Shown here in pieces: positions 25,267 to 34,326 of a stretch of DNA of 34,326 nt (positions are counted from its first letter, which is position 1; every line of letters starts with the position of its first letter). The notes beneath the pieces are model-generated. The model worked only from the letters and a program-made list of their open reading frames with translations. It had not been told where the DNA came from and searched no databases. Made by a program: the position numbers and the translations under genes. This DNA comes from an uncultured Geobacteraceae bacterium (GTDB lineage Bacteria > Desulfobacterota > Desulfuromonadia > Geobacterales > Pseudopelobacteraceae): contig CAIYDX010000011.1 in the NCBI GenBank assembly GCA_903925005.1, positions 1 through 34,326 of the forward strand, read 5' to 3'.

Positions 25267-28200
25267 GGAAAAAGCGGGAGAAAAGTACGCCTGTTGGCAA
25301 TATTTATCAAGTTTGGCTTGCCAAGACTTTTTCAGCTGTTCCCCGGCAGATAGATACGGGATTTTTGCCGGTAGAGTATCAGGTGTTGTCGAGAGGAGGT
25401 GCGGAAGGCTGAGCAGTAATACCTGAAAATCGCATTTGGGAAGCATTTCTCCATGCGGGACAACTTTATCTATGCCGCTGATTGACGTCAAAAGGTCAGC
25501 CAGGGGCGGTTGACAGCTTAATACCACCCGGTAACCGGCATCAGCAAGTAATGGCAGAAAACGGGAAAACATGATTGAATCCCCATAGCCTTGCTCACAA
25601 TGCACCATTAGTGAAGTGACTCCCGGGTCTGTCCCGATCTGCCCAGGTTGAAGCATGGGCCAGGGGGGAAGTGTACCGATTGCGAGTCTCTGCAGGCGCC
25701 ATTCGAAATGCCGCCATCCTTCAGTGAATTCACCAAGAGCCAATAGTGAGTATGCCAGGTTCAGATGGCCGGCAATATGGTCAGGGCTCAGCTCTAGCAC
25801 CCGATTGAAGGAGGCTGCCGCTTCATGGTTCCTGCCCAGCAGCGCTAGAGAAGCACCAACATTCAGTTGTGCGTCTGGACAGGAGGGCTTCAATCGAGCT
25901 GCCAGCAGGTGCTCTCCAAGCTGTTGTTGCAGAAATTGCGACTCTGGTGAATGACCGGCAAGCGTATGGATTGCAGTTTCCGTTTTGTGCTGTTCCAGAT
26001 TGCTGCCGGAAAACTGAACCAGGCAATCTGCAACCTCTCTTATTACGGAGTCCCAATCACCATGGTCCGGCTGTCGGAATAACTGCACTCCTGGATACCA
26101 GAGACTGCCACGTAGCCCTGTCTGCCAACGCCAGTCAGAAACATGGGAGAGTAACACCCACGTTGGACGGCCAGAGGCAGCGGCAAGGTTTGCTACCGAA
26201 GTGTCTATTGAAATTATCAGATCAAGATTTGCCATCAGTGCTGCAGTGTCCTCAAAATTTTGAATTTGTCCCGTGGGATTAACAATACGAGCGTCTGCCG
26301 CTTCCGGCGCATCAAGTTGCAGGTTTACAAACGTTACACCCGGCATATCAAGGAGAGGTGACAAAGCAGAAAAGGGGCAGCTGCGCTTGCGATTAATGGG
26401 GTTGTCCTGACGACCGGACCAGGCCAGCCCAACACGAATTCCTGATCGGACCGGTCCTGCCGAAGCTTGCTTTACAACAATATGCCGGAGAGGTGCGGAT
26501 TGTGAATGGTCAATGTTACGTGGGCCATTGACAGAGTCAAACAAAGCTTCAGCAACGGAAGCCATCAGCACCGGCCAATTCCCGATGGATGGTTGTCTGA
26601 ACAGTCGTATACCAGGATACCACGGACTATCTTGACGACGGCAGAGCCAGCGCCATTCGGCAACATGAGGCAGCACGGCCCATGTCTGCACACCGAGCGC
26701 CCCGGCCAGGTGAGCCGTTGCAGTATCGATGGTAATAACCAGATCAAGCTGTGTCATTAAGGCTGCTGTATCGGCAAAATCCTTGATATGCCGGGTTAAA
26801 TCGATAATGCCATGGTCGCGATTGATACTTTCGAGCTGTTCTGCTCCGGTACCTATTTGCAGGGAGTAAAATTCTGTGCCTGGAACGGTCCACAAAGGTG
26901 CAAACATTTGCAATGGGCAGGAGCGCTTGCGATTCAGGACTTGGCTCTGCTTTGCGAACCAGACCAACCCCACCCGGAAATTGGCGGTTGGGCCGAGTCG
27001 GCGCTTCCAGGAATCAATATCATTTGTTTCCGCAGCAAGATACGGTATTGGTGACGGTATTGTCTCAACTGTAGTGCCGAATACGAGAGGAAGAGACATA
27101 ATGGGAAGGTGACAGTCAAAGGGTGGCAAAGGATCCCCGGCAACGATGACCTGGGCAACACCATCGAGAGAAAGCAATAGCCGTTTCAACGCGAGTACCT
27201 GGCATTCGATAATGACACTGCCGCCGCGCTGTGTCACCAGTGGGACATAGCGGACAAACTGTATGGTATCGCCGAAACCCTGTTCGGCATGCAGCAGAAT
27301 AGTCTTGCCGTCCAGAAACGCACCATCCCAGCATGGTTGTGCGAAACTTCGCATCTTGACAGGGTTGGATTTCCTGAAGCGCCATTCGTACTCCTGCCAT
27401 CCGTCCAGATACTCACCTGCAGACAGCAGCGCCACTGACAAATTCCAGTGCCCATCAGCGTAATTATCATCTATTTCAAGCAGGTTGCGGTAAACGGCAA
27501 TGGCTTCGTCCAAACGGCCCTGGTCAAGTAGCGTTACGCCAAGGTTGTTAAGCACGGCCACACGATCCGGAAACAGCTTCAATGCCCGGCGGTAGCACTC
27601 TTCAGCATTAGTGTGCTTCTCCTGGCTATGGTAGACGGTTCCCAGTTTGTTCCACGTTTCGGCTCGATCCGGCGCGCATACCAATACTTGTTTATAGGCA
27701 TTTATTGCCCGTTCAAACTTTTCTTCGGCCTGATACGTTTCGGCGCTTCCCTGTAAGGCATCTGGACAGCAGGAATCGATTGAAAGAGCTTTTTGATAAT
27801 ATTCATGGGCCAAATTGTAATCTTGTCTTGATTTGGCGATTTCGCCAAGGCAGAGATATACCGGTACAAAGTTCGGCATTAGTTGGAGTACGCGTTCATA
27901 GCAGGCGCAAGCTCCATCCGGATTGCCGAGAGAGAGGCATGAATTGCCCATATTGAAGAAGGATTCCACATAATCCGGTCTTAACGACAGAGCGATACGA
28001 TAACAGTCAATTGCCTCTTCGTATCGTTGCAGGGCGTCAAGCGCAACTCCTCTGTTGCAATGCGCCTCAGCATTGTCCGGATTTCTGGTTATTGCTACAG
28101 AGAAGGCGCATTCAGCCTCGGCAATACGCCCGGCCTTAATCAAGTAAATCCCCTGCCGATTGAAAAAATCTGCGGTAGGTTGCATCTGTATCAGCTCTTG

Positions 28201-31200
28201 CCTAACTCTGACCAAAACATTATACCAGTCGCCGTGAGAGTTTTGGCGAAAAAGGCGCATGGTGGGATACCAGGGCGAATCGCTTCTTTCCAGAAACCAG
28301 CGCCAGTCAGAAACAAACGATAACAGAGTCCAGACCGGTTTGCCGAGAGCACCGGCCAGATGAGCCACGGCAGTACATACGCTGATAACCAGGTCAAGGT
28401 TCACGATTATCGCAGCAGTGTCGGAAAAATCATTGATTTGATCCGAAAGATCAGTAATTTTCATGGACTCGGGAAGCTCAGAAAGCTGCTCGGAGCCTTT
28501 ACCAAGCTGAAGGCTGAAAAAATTGATCCCGGGAAGATCGCCTAGTATTTGAAACTCGGCTAATGCGCAGGAACGTTTTTGATTGTCTCTGTTGAGGGGC
28601 GATCCCTGCCAGGCCAAACCAACACGCAACCGTCCGTCATCGGGCAATGTTTTACGCCAGAATTCAACCTTGTTATGGTGCGGTTGGAGATAAGGCACGT
28701 TACATGGAATGGTCTCAAGTGTTGAGTTCAGCAGATGGGGTAGACTCAGTACCGGTGTATGCAGATCAAAATCCGGCAACGGCCCAGTTTGTGGAACAAC
28801 AAGACTCACACCCTCGACACTTTCCAGCAGAGATACCAATTCCTGCACGGCGCACACAATTACCTTGCCACCCATAGCTGCAACCATTGGGGCATATCTG
28901 ATGAACTGGATCATGTCGCCTCGCCCCTGTTCCATATGGATCAAGAGCGTCTTGCCTTCAAGTGCTGAACCATCCCATTGGGGGCGATCCAAGTCCGGTG
29001 TTTTAATAAGAAAATTCTGTGCCTTCCATCGCCATTCATATTCACGCCATCCATTGCGAAGGTCGCCACTCTGTAGCAAAAGCATACCAAGCAGCCAATG
29101 GGCATCCGCATGAGTTGGGTCACAGCGTAAAGTAGCCCGGGTAGCTGCCAAGGCCTCCTCGTAACGTCCGCACGATAATAGGGCGTTTGCCAGGTTGTAG
29201 TACGCCTTGATAAAGTATGGATCAAGGTCCACTGCGGCCTGATAATGGATAACTGCTTCCTGGTGACGGCCTTGAAGATGCAACACGACTCCCAGACTAT
29301 ACCGAGAGTCCGGAAGGTTGGGATTCAGTTTGACAATCTCCCGGAAGTTCTGTTCCGCTCCTTCAAGGTTGCCATCTTCTTTGAGGCGGCAACCCAGGTT
29401 GTATAGAGTCTCGATCTCAACTTTGTGGTCATCACTTTTCACTACGAGCTGTAGTTCAAGGGCCTCTTTGATAAAAGAGACTGCGCTTGCCCAGTCACCG
29501 TGGTGCTGTTGCCAGGAAATATGCATCGTCGGATACCAGGGGGATTCATTCCGGCCAGCGATCCAGCGCCAATCATAGATATGGGGCAGCGCAATCCATG
29601 TTGGTTTTCCCATGGCTCCGGCAAGATGCGTTACGACAGTGTCAACGCCTATGACAAGATCCAGATTGGAAATGTATGCGGCGGTGTCAGACAGATCCTT
29701 CAGCCTGTCGGTATGGTCAACCAGCGCTATACCGGCTGAGGGGATTTCATCATTCCCTGCGCCGACCTGCAGACTGAAGAACCGCACCCCGGCTAAGGTG
29801 GCCAGAGGTGCGAATGCGGCTAACGGGCAGGAGCGCTCCTTGTCAATCGGATTGTTCGGGCTTCCACGCCAGACCAGGCCGATACGATATGCTGGCTCAT
29901 CGGCCAGTAAATCCCGCCAGGAAGCGATTTTTACCGGGTCAGCATGAATATAGGGCGTTCGGTTGGGTACGGTATCAATGGTTGTCCCAAAAATGTGCGG
30001 CAGACTGAGAAGATGGATATAGACATCAGACAATGGCGGAATGGCGGATTTTGCGAGCACGCGACTAACGCCCGGAAAAGAAACAAACAGTGGGATGAGC
30101 GGTGGATCAACTTCAAGTATTACTTTTCCTCCCCGTTCCGCCACCAGCGGAAGATAACGGGCGAACTGGACAACATCGCCCATTCCCTGCTCACCAAAAA
30201 CCAGTATACTTTTGTCACCTAAGGGAGAACCATCCCAGCGTGGTTGGCTGTAGGTTCTTGAATCTATGTTCAGCTTCCTGTTATCCAGCCGGGCTTCAAA
30301 ATTGGTAAAACCAGTCAGATAGTCACCGCTGCGAAGTTGCAGAAAAGCCAGATTATATTTTGCCTCCACACTATTCGGGTCTATAGCCAGCATTTTGTAA
30401 CAGCAGTCAAAAGCCTCTACTGTATCCCCTATTTGGACTAGTGTCCCGCCAAGTGCCAGTAGTATATCCATAGATTGTGGCATCAGCGCAAGTGCCTTAC
30501 GTAAATACGTTTCCGCTGTGGAGAAAGCTTTCTGTCCGAGGTAAAGTTCGCCCAGTCTATACAGAATAGCTGCGTCGCCCGGACCTTCGTTGATGGCTTG
30601 TTGATAACAGTCGGCTGCCATCTTCCACTGCCCGGACATTTGATATGCCCGCCCCAGATTGTACAAAATTGCCGGATCATCAGGAATCTGGCCACGCAGC
30701 ACCAGTAACTGTTCAACAGCATCAGTGTATTTTCCTTCTGACAGACAACATAACGCCGACTGGAAACGGATTATATCGTTTTGCTGATTGAAATCTGCCA
30801 TCGTAGTGCGTTCTTGCAATGTGCTTTCAAGTTTCAGGGCTATATCTTCGACTACCGAACTCCAGTCTCCTCTCCTTGGTTGCCGAAATAACTGCATGTT
30901 CGGGTACCATGGGGAAGTATTTCGGTTCAGCAGCCAACGCCAATCTGAGACATGGGGGAGCATAACCCACACCGGTTTGCCTAGTATCCCTGCCAGGTGT
31001 GCAACTGCTGTGTCAATTGTGATTACAAGGTCAAGGTTAAGAATTAGTGCCGCTGTGTCGGAAAAGTCGCGGATCATGTCTGTCAAATCTACAATTTTTT
31101 GCGAAAAAAACGTGGGCGTCTTAAATCGTTCATTTTCACCGATCTGGAGGGAAAAAAAACGGCAATCAGGCAGAGAAAATAGTCGTTCGAGTTGCTCGGG

Positions 31201-31980
31201 AGGGCAGGACCTGTCCGGATCCGGGTTCAACTTGCCTGCCCATGCAAGGCCAATACGCATGGTCTCGGTATAATTACCGAGACGTTCTTTCCAGAGTGAA
31301 AATAATGTGTCGGATGTGGTGAGGCAGTTTGCGTTGTCCGGTATTGAGTCCAGTGTTGTCTGGAAAATATGGGGAAGGCTCAAAAGTGGGACACGGAAAT
31401 CGGTGCTTAGTGGAATAACTGCTTTTAGCACGGCCCGCTCAAGACCTTTCACCCCCGACAGCAGGGAGACGAGAGGTTGCTGTGCTTCGAGGCTTACCCG
31501 AGCGCCCATTGCGGACAGAAGCGGCAGATAGCGTGAGAACATGAGAGCATCACCAAGCCCCTGTTCACAATATACCAGAATGCTACGGCCATTGAGCGGT
31601 TCACCGTTCCATAGAGGCTGATCATAGGTGCGGTTGTCAATATCGGGGATGACGGCAAACCTGGACTCGTAATCAGCAAAGCCGTTTAAAAGATCTCCTG
31701 CGCGCAGGAGATGACCCGCCAGGTTGTATCTTGCCTTAGCGTTTTCCGGAGCTACCTCAAGGACAGCTTCGTAAATGCGAAGCGCTTCCTCGGAACATCC
31801 CTGAAAATCCAGCACGTAGCCAAGGTTCAGTTGTGTCTCCAGGGACTCTGGCGTAAGTGCCAATGCTCTCCGAAAACATTTTTCAGCAGATGCATAGTCG
31901 CCGCTAGTCAAATAGGCGATTCCTTTGTTGAACAATGTCTCAGGTTTTTCAGACGGCACGACATTAATTGTATTATTCAT
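25264..31980 (-). CDS. Giant modular TPR-glycosyltransferase, 2238 residues
   Basis: This is a chain of repeated units, each with TPRs followed by a two-lobed GT9/heptosyltransferase-like region. The N-lobe signature (ILV-EQG-GD-FsRYlPL) is centred near residues 140, 595, 1016, 1564 and 2128. The C-lobe signature (DTAAL..LDLVI.IDTAVAHLAG..GKPVW) is near 325, 785, 1205, 1755 and 1930. Thus four modules are complete (N-lobe to C-lobe spacing about 185-191), then comes a lone C-lobe (about 1870-1985), then TPRs and a lone N-lobe at the C-terminus. TPR blocks lie near 10-90, 400-540, 840-970, 1265-1520 (the longest, about seven units) and 1990-2080. No signal peptide or membrane segment, so it is probably cytoplasmic. 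ATG 31980 has GAGGCG upstream, 78 bp after the GT41 gene. Directly upstream of flagellin on the same strand, it is a candidate flagellin glycosyltransferase; substrate, donor and activity of each module are unknown. Confidence 0.88.
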   Translation of the reverse strand: MNNTINVVPSEKPETLFNKGIAYLTSGDYASAEKCFRRALALTPESLETQLNLGYVLDFQGCSEEALRIYEAVLEVAPENAKARYNLAGHLLRAGDLLNGFADYESRFAVIPDIDNRTYDQPLWNGEPLNGRSILVYCEQGLGDALMFSRYLPLLSAMGARVSLEAQQPLVSLLSGVKGLERAVLKAVIPLSTDFRVPLLSLPHIFQTTLDSIPDNANCLTTSDTLFSLWKERLGNYTETMRIGLAWAGKLNPDPDRSCPPEQLERLFSLPDCRFFSLQIGENERFKTPTFFSQKIVDLTDMIRDFSDTAALILNLDLVITIDTAVAHLAGILGKPVWVMLPHVSDWRWLLNRNTSPWYPNMQLFRQPRRGDWSSVVEDIALKLESTLQERTTMADFNQQNDIIRFQSALCCLSEGKYTDAVEQLLVLRGQIPDDPAILYNLGRAYQMSGQWKMAADCYQQAINEGPGDAAILYRLGELYLGQKAFSTAETYLRKALALMPQSMDILLALGGTLVQIGDTVEAFDCCYKMLAIDPNSVEAKYNLAFLQLRSGDYLTGFTNFEARLDNRKLNIDSRTYSQPRWDGSPLGDKSILVFGEQGMGDVVQFARYLPLVAERGGKVILEVDPPLIPLFVSFPGVSRVLAKSAIPPLSDVYIHLLSLPHIFGTTIDTVPNRTPYIHADPVKIASWRDLLADEPAYRIGLVWRGSPNNPIDKERSCPLAAFAPLATLAGVRFFSLQVGAGNDEIPSAGIALVDHTDRLKDLSDTAAYISNLDLVIGVDTVVTHLAGAMGKPTWIALPHIYDWRWIAGRNESPWYPTMHISWQQHHGDWASAVSFIKEALELQLVVKSDDHKVEIETLYNLGCRLKEDGNLEGAEQNFREIVKLNPNLPDSRYSLGVVLHLQGRHQEAVIHYQAAVDLDPYFIKAYYNLANALLSCGRYEEALAATRATLRCDPTHADAHWLLGMLLLQSGDLRNGWREYEWRWKAQNFLIKTPDLDRPQWDGSALEGKTLLIHMEQGRGDMIQFIRYAPMVAAMGGKVIVCAVQELVSLLESVEGVSLVVPQTGPLPDFDLHTPVLSLPHLLNSTLETIPCNVPYLQPHHNKVEFWRKTLPDDGRLRVGLAWQGSPLNRDNQKRSCALAEFQILGDLPGINFFSLQLGKGSEQLSELPESMKITDLSDQINDFSDTAAIIVNLDLVISVCTAVAHLAGALGKPVWTLLSFVSDWRWFLERSDSPWYPTMRLFRQNSHGDWYNVLVRVRQELIQMQPTADFFNRQGIYLIKAGRIAEAECAFSVAITRNPDNAEAHCNRGVALDALQRYEEAIDCYRIALSLRPDYVESFFNMGNSCLSLGNPDGACACYERVLQLMPNFVPVYLCLGEIAKSRQDYNLAHEYYQKALSIDSCCPDALQGSAETYQAEEKFERAINAYKQVLVCAPDRAETWNKLGTVYHSQEKHTNAEECYRRALKLFPDRVAVLNNLGVTLLDQGRLDEAIAVYRNLLEIDDNYADGHWNLSVALLSAGEYLDGWQEYEWRFRKSNPVKMRSFAQPCWDGAFLDGKTILLHAEQGFGDTIQFVRYVPLVTQRGGSVIIECQVLALKRLLLSLDGVAQVIVAGDPLPPFDCHLPIMSLPLVFGTTVETIPSPIPYLAAETNDIDSWKRRLGPTANFRVGLVWFAKQSQVLNRKRSCPLQMFAPLWTVPGTEFYSLQIGTGAEQLESINRDHGIIDLTRHIKDFADTAALMTQLDLVITIDTATAHLAGALGVQTWAVLPHVAEWRWLCRRQDSPWYPGIRLFRQPSIGNWPVLMASVAEALFDSVNGPRNIDHSQSAPLRHIVVKQASAGPVRSGIRVGLAWSGRQDNPINRKRSCPFSALSPLLDMPGVTFVNLQLDAPEAADARIVNPTGQIQNFEDTAALMANLDLIISIDTSVANLAAASGRPTWVLLSHVSDWRWQTGLRGSLWYPGVQLFRQPDHGDWDSVIREVADCLVQFSGSNLEQHKTETAIHTLAGHSPESQFLQQQLGEHLLAARLKPSCPDAQLNVGASLALLGRNHEAAASFNRVLELSPDHIAGHLNLAYSLLALGEFTEGWRHFEWRLQRLAIGTLPPWPMLQPGQIGTDPGVTSLMVHCEQGYGDSIMFSRFLPLLADAGYRVVLSCQPPLADLLTSISGIDKVVPHGEMLPKCDFQVLLLSLPHLLSTTPDTLPAKIPYLSAGEQLKKSWQAKLDKYCQQAYFSPAFS

Positions 31981-32058
31981 ACTGAATGCGCCTCATGCAA
32001 TGGTAAGAATTACATCACAGGCTTAAATCCTGGGGTATGTCTTGGTGATGAGCCATCA

Positions 32059-33930
32059 TTATTTATATGCAACAATGTTGAGGCTGATAAGTAAACCCTT
32101 AAATCTTAGAGAACTGGTATCTTTGAATAATCCAAATTCATCAACTCTTTTGATGTTAACAAAATTTGTCTTTATCAGGCAGTATGCCAATAACTCTTCG
32201 TTTAGACCGACATTATGATAGTCATGGTTGTCAACATGACCACCGAATATCATACTCATCAACAAAAATCTGTCACAAATGCTTTGTCCGGCTTTGTCCA
32301 GATAGAGCTTTGCCAGAATGTCGAGATCCGGAACACTGACGTATAGTACTCCGCCCGGTTTTAATACACGTTTCCACTCCAGCAGTGTTGCCAATAATTC
32401 ACCTTTGTAATCGAAGTGCTCTAATACGTGAGAAGCGTAAAGCTCAGAAAAAATATTATCCGGAAATCTCGACAGATCATTTGCATTGCCGACATGATCT
32501 ACATGAGTGCCTTCGTTGATCGAAAAAACTTCCCAGTTATCCGTACGGACTGTGCCGCCGATATGCAGTTTTCTCCCGTTATTTTTTTGCTCTGATATGG
32601 GTGGTTCTCCAGAAAGACTCTGAGCGCACCATGTCTGCCACATGCTTCTCAATGCTGCTTCCAAATTTTGAGCAAATCGTGGTGCATTGCAAAGTGGTGA
32701 GGTTAGGAGTTGCTTCCGCAGTTCGGAGCGAATCAGTGCAAGTCCATGGAGATCCTGGATAAAATACTGAGCTTTTTTAACATAATCTTCTATAGATTCT
32801 GCAACCCAGTTGGGCTGACCGATACTTCTCATTATCAACGCGCCGCTGAGACTGTAAATCCCGCGCGACATTCTCAACGTCAATGTCGGTACCCCCATCC
32901 AGATGCTTTCGCAGGTGGTTGTTGTACCTGAATAGGGGAACGGGTCAAGCGCAACATCAACGCGCCGGTAAGATGCCAGAAGTTCATTACGGGATGATAC
33001 TTCTTCAATACATAAACGACTCGAATCAATGCCGCAAAGCTGAAACCTATGCAGAAGAGAGGCGCATAATGTTTTGTCACGGAAATGGCCGTTCTTGAGA
33101 AGTAAAATGGAGTTTTGTACACTGCGCAAGATTTCAGCCCAACAGGCTATTACTGTAGCGTTTATTTTTACCGGGTTGTTGAAACAGCCAAAAGTGAAAT
33201 AGTCATTTTCCAGTGCAGGCAATAGATTAATAGTCAGGTTCAGAACGGGTGGAGTGAAACATATATAGGTTTCAGGCAGCCTCCATACCTTTTCGGTGTA
33301 AAACTGCTCTTCTTCCGTCGGTACTGTTACCGGATCTGCCAGAATGTAATCAATCGCCTGCAACCCGGTAGTATTAGGATACCCCAACCAGGTTACCTGT
33401 ATTGGAGCCGGTTTATGTGCAAAGACTGGGAGCCGGTTATCCGCTGTATGGCCTGCAAGATCGATAAGAATATCAATTTCATCATTACGGATGCGGGCAG
33501 CCAATTTTTCATCGGTCATCCCTTTGACAGGTATCCAAGCATCAAAAAACGGTCTGATTCTCTCACTTAAACCATCGAATCCGAATTGATTGGCATAGGC
33601 AAAAAGTGTATTACGCTCGCAATCTATATTTTGCAGGACGTTTTCCAAATAGTATCCCACCGGATGGTTGCGCAGATCGCCTGATATAAAACCGATCTTC
33701 AGTCTCTTTCCGGAATTTCGGGGATTCAAATGACCGTGACAGCAGCTTTTGTGCAACTCCCCAAAAAGGTTCCCAAAGTTAAGTGCGTCACCAAATGCCT
33801 TGATATGAGAAATTGAGAACAGGTACTGTTGAGTCAACAGGAGGTTGCTGTGAGCCATGGGAAAATGCGGCATAAGCTCAATTGCCTTATGGCAGGCCTC
33901 CACGGCTTCATCAAGACGACAAAGATCCAT
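32059..33930 (-). CDS. GT41 (OGT-like) glycosyltransferase fused to a methyltransferase, 5' end lost
   Basis: The readable product has an N-terminal TPR remnant, a GT41/SPINDLY-type O-GlcNAc-transferase-like domain (about 75-430) and a C-terminal class I methyltransferase-like domain (about 455-620). GT41 motifs seen are KIGFISGDLRNHPVGYYLE, PIQVTWLGYPNTTG, FGCFNNPVKIN and DPFPYSGTTTTCESIWMGVP. The methyltransferase part has LHIGG, the region ASHVLEHFDY and WKRVLKPGGVLYVSVPD. TPR homology continues in frame upstream of ATG 33930 to about 34056 (LGNAFKSTGRLDEAEASFRQ), with no start codon before the stop at 34069, and ATG 33930 has no ribosome-binding site. So the gene was beheaded by the transposase-bearing element on the right. 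It may still be expressed from ATG 33930 or be inactive. It precedes the giant glycosyltransferase by 78 bp. Confidence 0.8.
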   Translation of the reverse strand: MDLCRLDEAVEACHKAIELMPHFPMAHSNLLLTQQYLFSISHIKAFGDALNFGNLFGELHKSCCHGHLNPRNSGKRLKIGFISGDLRNHPVGYYLENVLQNIDCERNTLFAYANQFGFDGLSERIRPFFDAWIPVKGMTDEKLAARIRNDEIDILIDLAGHTADNRLPVFAHKPAPIQVTWLGYPNTTGLQAIDYILADPVTVPTEEEQFYTEKVWRLPETYICFTPPVLNLTINLLPALENDYFTFGCFNNPVKINATVIACWAEILRSVQNSILLLKNGHFRDKTLCASLLHRFQLCGIDSSRLCIEEVSSRNELLASYRRVDVALDPFPYSGTTTTCESIWMGVPTLTLRMSRGIYSLSGALIMRSIGQPNWVAESIEDYVKKAQYFIQDLHGLALIRSELRKQLLTSPLCNAPRFAQNLEAALRSMWQTWCAQSLSGEPPISEQKNNGRKLHIGGTVRTDNWEVFSINEGTHVDHVGNANDLSRFPDNIFSELYASHVLEHFDYKGELLATLLEWKRVLKPGGVLYVSVPDLDILAKLYLDKAGQSICDRFLLMSMIFGGHVDNHDYHNVGLNEELLAYCLIKTNFVNIKRVDEFGLFKDTSSLRFKGLLISLNIVAYK

Positions 33931-34068
33931 GAGAACATTGCCAAGATTACAATAAGCTTCCGCATAATCGGGTTTTAGGGAGATTGCCTGCCGAAAAGAA
34001 GCTTCCGCTTCGTCAAGGCGCCCTGTACTTTTAAAAGCATTTCCTAAGTTGTTGTCAGTAGCTTCCGG

Positions 34069-34326
34069 TTAGGTTTTTGCTGTACGCTTCTTTTTATTTA
34101 ACTGTCTGATTTTGTTTAAGTTGCCATGCTTTCTTGTTCTTTGTTTTTGATCTTCTGCTGCTTCATTGGCTATTTGATTACGTAGGTCTCGTACTCTGGA
34201 GTTGCTGACCGGTTCGTTGTGCTGCTCCCGGCAATAGATGGCAAGCAGCAGATAGGTAATGAGCCCCCCAAGCAGTTGAACCATGAGACCGTATTGGCTT
34301 CTGGCAATCAGGTGGTACACCTTGAG
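34069..34326 (-). CDS. Transposase C-terminus (IS4-type DDE), cut by the window edge
   Basis: The last 85 codons read YHLIARSQYGLMVQLLGG, LITYLLLAIYC and a basic Lys/Arg-rich tail (NKIRQLNKKKRTAKT). This hydrophobic LITYLLLAIY end followed by a basic tail is characteristic of IS4-type DDE transposases. The frame stays open to the window end, so the gene starts outside; GTG 34320 is not a real start. Its TAA (34069) sits about a dozen bases from where TPR homology of the GT41 gene resumes, placing the right junction of the element at about 34056-34068. Family assignment below the DDE level is tentative. Confidence 0.75.
   Translation of the reverse strand, partial: LKVYHLIARSQYGLMVQLLGGLITYLLLAIYCREQHNEPVSNSRVRDLRNQIANEAAEDQKQRTRKHGNLNKIRQLNKKKRTAKT

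Overview
The window looks like a chromosomal segment from a Geobacter-like (Desulfuromonadales) metal-reducing bacterium. The evidence is a seven-haem NapC/NirT-type inner-membrane cytochrome closely resembling ImcH, a two-gene NAD(P)H oxidoreductase resembling the soluble Fe(III) reductase SfrAB, a chemoreceptor with a periplasmic haem-binding motif, and generally GC-balanced genes with strong Shine-Dalgarno sites. The species cannot be fixed from the sequence alone. Both ends carry mobile-element sequence that has cut into a gene: a 23-bp direct-repeat array runs into a beheaded BLUF photoreceptor gene on the left, and the 3' end of a DDE transposase gene runs into a beheaded glycosyltransferase gene on the right.

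Left part (1-5.6 kb): BLUF remnant, a non-coding stretch with an inverted repeat inside a direct repeat, then a minus-strand signalling group (two chemoreceptors, one with a CxxCH motif, followed by an OmpR-type response regulator), and an M29-like aminopeptidase.

Middle part (5.6-21.4 kb): the sfrB and sfrA-like genes separated by a G/C-run inverted-repeat element, a radical SAM protein with a coupled 59-residue double-CxxC protein, a hybrid histidine kinase, a polytopic membrane protein, the imcH-like cytochrome, a small acidic protein, thioredoxin reductase and threonine ammonia-lyase. The sfr genes and imcH share an identical 11-base sequence with a palindromic core in their promoter regions, which suggests a common repressor for electron-transfer genes.

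Right part (21.4-34.3 kb): a flagellin locus with an unusual glycosylation outfit. On the minus strand lie a GT41 (OGT-like)/methyltransferase fusion, a 2238-residue protein made of repeated TPR-glycosyltransferase modules, a short flagellin behind a very good sigma-28 promoter, an unknown 210-residue protein, and the FlbT/FlaF pair that in alphaproteobacteria controls flagellin translation. A single-module relative of the giant protein lies convergently on the plus strand, just after ilvA. The proposed reading is that these enzymes modify flagellin (or another surface protein) and that FlbT/FlaF tune flagellin output. This modular glycosyltransferase-flagellin unit is the most novel part of the window; its function is inferred from context only.
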